Shown here: positions 62,886 to 64,000 of the stretch, piece by piece
How the letters are laid out: each line of letters begins with the position of its first letter
Position numbering within the stretch: the stretch's first letter is position 1
Assembly: GCA_963792655.1 (NCBI GenBank)
Contig: CAWBWU010000003.1
Location: forward strand, 1,240,001 to 1,304,000
Origin: DOZZ01 sp963792655
GTDB taxonomy: Bacteria; Acidobacteriota; Terriglobia; Bryobacterales; Bryobacteraceae
Direction: 5' to 3'
DNA length: 64,000 bases
Notes under the pieces: generated by a model
What the model was told of the DNA's origin: nothing
The model's database searches: none
What the model saw: only the letters and a program-made list of their open reading frames with translations
Program-made: the position numbers and the translations under genes

Positions 62886-64000
62886 ATGTACCCAAATCAC
62901 CCAACGACCTTCCGAAACCTGCTGACGTTCGGGGCCATGCTGATCAGTTTCAGCTCTCTCGCAATGGGACAAAGCAGTTCCGCCGCTGAAACCCTCACTG
63001 CACCGCTCCCCAATCCGGGAATTACTCTGCCGTCTGGCCTGAATACCGCGAGTCATCCCGCCGGCGCGAAACTCAACAACTATGGTGGGAAAATTATCAT
63101 CTTCCCAACCTTTATAAATGTCTACTGGGGCTCTTATTGGAGCGGGGCCGGGCTGAGCGATCGCAAACACGCCAATGCCTTTGTTCAGACCGTCACGCCT
63201 TCAAACGACTACACCAGCATTTTCCAACAATACACAGGACCTGGAGGCACAACGATTCACACCGGGTTCTACCAGGGAGAAATTTACATTCCCGGCGCCC
63301 CTCCGACAAATCTCACCGATGCGCAAATTCAGAGTTACTTAACGAACTGGATCAAATCGGGCACGGTACCCATGAACACTCTCGACCTGATGTACAACAT
63401 CTTCTTCCCGCCGGGCGTGACCATCACGAATGCGCAGGGTCAGACCAGCACCAAAGATTATTGTGCCTATCACGGAACGGCGAAAACCACTACAGGCACA
63501 GGCGGACTGCTGCGTTACGCGAGCATGCCTTTCGAAGGAATCGGCAGTTCGCTTTGGAACTATTGCGGGGGGAATTCCGCTTACCAGGAGAATCTCACAT
63601 CGGTTTTGTCGCACGAAATTGCCGAAGCGTTAACCGATCCTGATGTCGGACTCGCCACGACCTATGCCCCGCCTTTGACCTGGTACGATCCGAAATACGG
63701 CGAGATCGGTGATATCTGCAACGCCATGCAGGCGCCTTTGTTCGGCTTTACGATTCAGCAACTCTTCAGCAACGCCGACAACGATTGCGTCAATACACGG
63801 CTTGACTTTACGCTTGCCGGAACCAACGTGATTTTGAAGGCCGGTCAAAGCGGGGCTTCCGCGATCACGACGACTCAAGTTGGCGCACTGCCGACCACCG
63901 TAACGCTAACTATTTCGGGAGTACCGGCCGGTGTTACGGCCGCATTCAGCGCATCACCTTTGACAGCGGGAAGCGGCACGGCCCTACAGCTCACGACGGC
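62886..64000 (+). CDS. Secreted metalloprotease-like protein (3' end outside the window)
   Basis: Open from ATG 62886 to the window end, 371 codons. Signal peptide (TFGAMLISFSSLAMGQ). PTFINVYWGSYWSG, then VLSHEIAEALTDPDVG, with His-Glu and a later GEIGDICN segment that together resemble the active site of a small secreted zinc protease family seen in acidobacteria and fungi. After about residue 320 an Ig-like repeat starts (VTLTISGVPAGVTAAFSASP). The C-terminus is missing. Assignment to a family is by motif only. Confidence 0.65.
   Translation, partial: MYPNHPTTFRNLLTFGAMLISFSSLAMGQSSSAAETLTAPLPNPGITLPSGLNTASHPAGAKLNNYGGKIIIFPTFINVYWGSYWSGAGLSDRKHANAFVQTVTPSNDYTSIFQQYTGPGGTTIHTGFYQGEIYIPGAPPTNLTDAQIQSYLTNWIKSGTVPMNTLDLMYNIFFPPGVTITNAQGQTSTKDYCAYHGTAKTTTGTGGLLRYASMPFEGIGSSLWNYCGGNSAYQENLTSVLSHEIAEALTDPDVGLATTYAPPLTWYDPKYGEIGDICNAMQAPLFGFTIQQLFSNADNDCVNTRLDFTLAGTNVILKAGQSGASAITTTQVGALPTTVTLTISGVPAGVTAAFSASPLTAGSGTALQLTT

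Overview
The window most likely comes from an acidobacterium of the Bryobacterales/Solibacter type, probably a metagenome or single-contig assembly. This is inferred from gene content: three Oar-like TonB receptors with N-terminal carboxypeptidase-regulatory domains, a receptor/CRTAC1/TPR gene set with overlapping ends, C45 and P1 peptidases, Spy-like proteins beside an ECF sigma factor, an lmo0937/BON/stress-protein trio, and a secreted DUF11-type protein. Composition is moderately GC-rich. No rRNA, tRNA or CRISPR was seen.

Layout. 1-9.5 kb is accessory DNA: three partial copies of one tyrosine recombinase (344-698, 4997-5964, 7198-7354), an IS3-type element (about 8047-9480), and cargo (amidohydrolase, serine hydrolase, membrane proteins, HExxH protein). 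9.5-12 kb holds a LysR regulator divergent from an NTF2-like and an NmrA-like gene. 12-20 kb is mixed: an unknown broken gene, a recombinase remnant, a stress-gene trio, a DUF11 protein, a ParB-type DNA methylase and a TetR/cupin pair. 20.7-23.7 kb holds a tandem-repeat secreted protein, a Flp-type pilin, a sugar-binding lipoprotein and a cysteine-containing secreted protein. 23.7-29 kb is the most interesting locus: a TIR-domain gene overlapping a long nSTAND1 NTPase-TM-WD40 gene, a likely NAD-degrading immune or signalling module.

29-36 kb carries an MFS permease, gamma-glutamyltransferase, a DsbA-like oxidoreductase coupled to an M28 peptidase, two hypotheticals, and a MazEF-like toxin-antitoxin pair lying inside the decayed second copy of one hypothetical. 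37-40 kb is a frame-broken TonB receptor. 40-50 kb contains a C45 hydrolase, a P1 peptidase-SDR-sugar-binding-lipoprotein operon, a fasciclin protein and an eno-gpmI operon. 49-54.4 kb pairs an oligogalacturonate-lyase-like protein with a 1355-residue TonB receptor (probable pectin-oligomer use). 54.5-60.6 kb is the TonB/CRTAC1/TPR operon. 60.7-62.8 kb has two Spy-like proteins around an ECF sigma/anti-sigma pair, and the window ends inside a secreted metalloprotease-like gene.

Many genes in the left two thirds are interrupted by single-base shifts (amidohydrolase, IS transposase, methylase, cupin, TetR, lipoprotein, STAND, MFS, TonB), whereas about 40.2-64 kb is clean. Several shifts sit in short homopolymers and restore perfect family motifs when corrected, so uneven sequencing error is a serious alternative to true gene decay.
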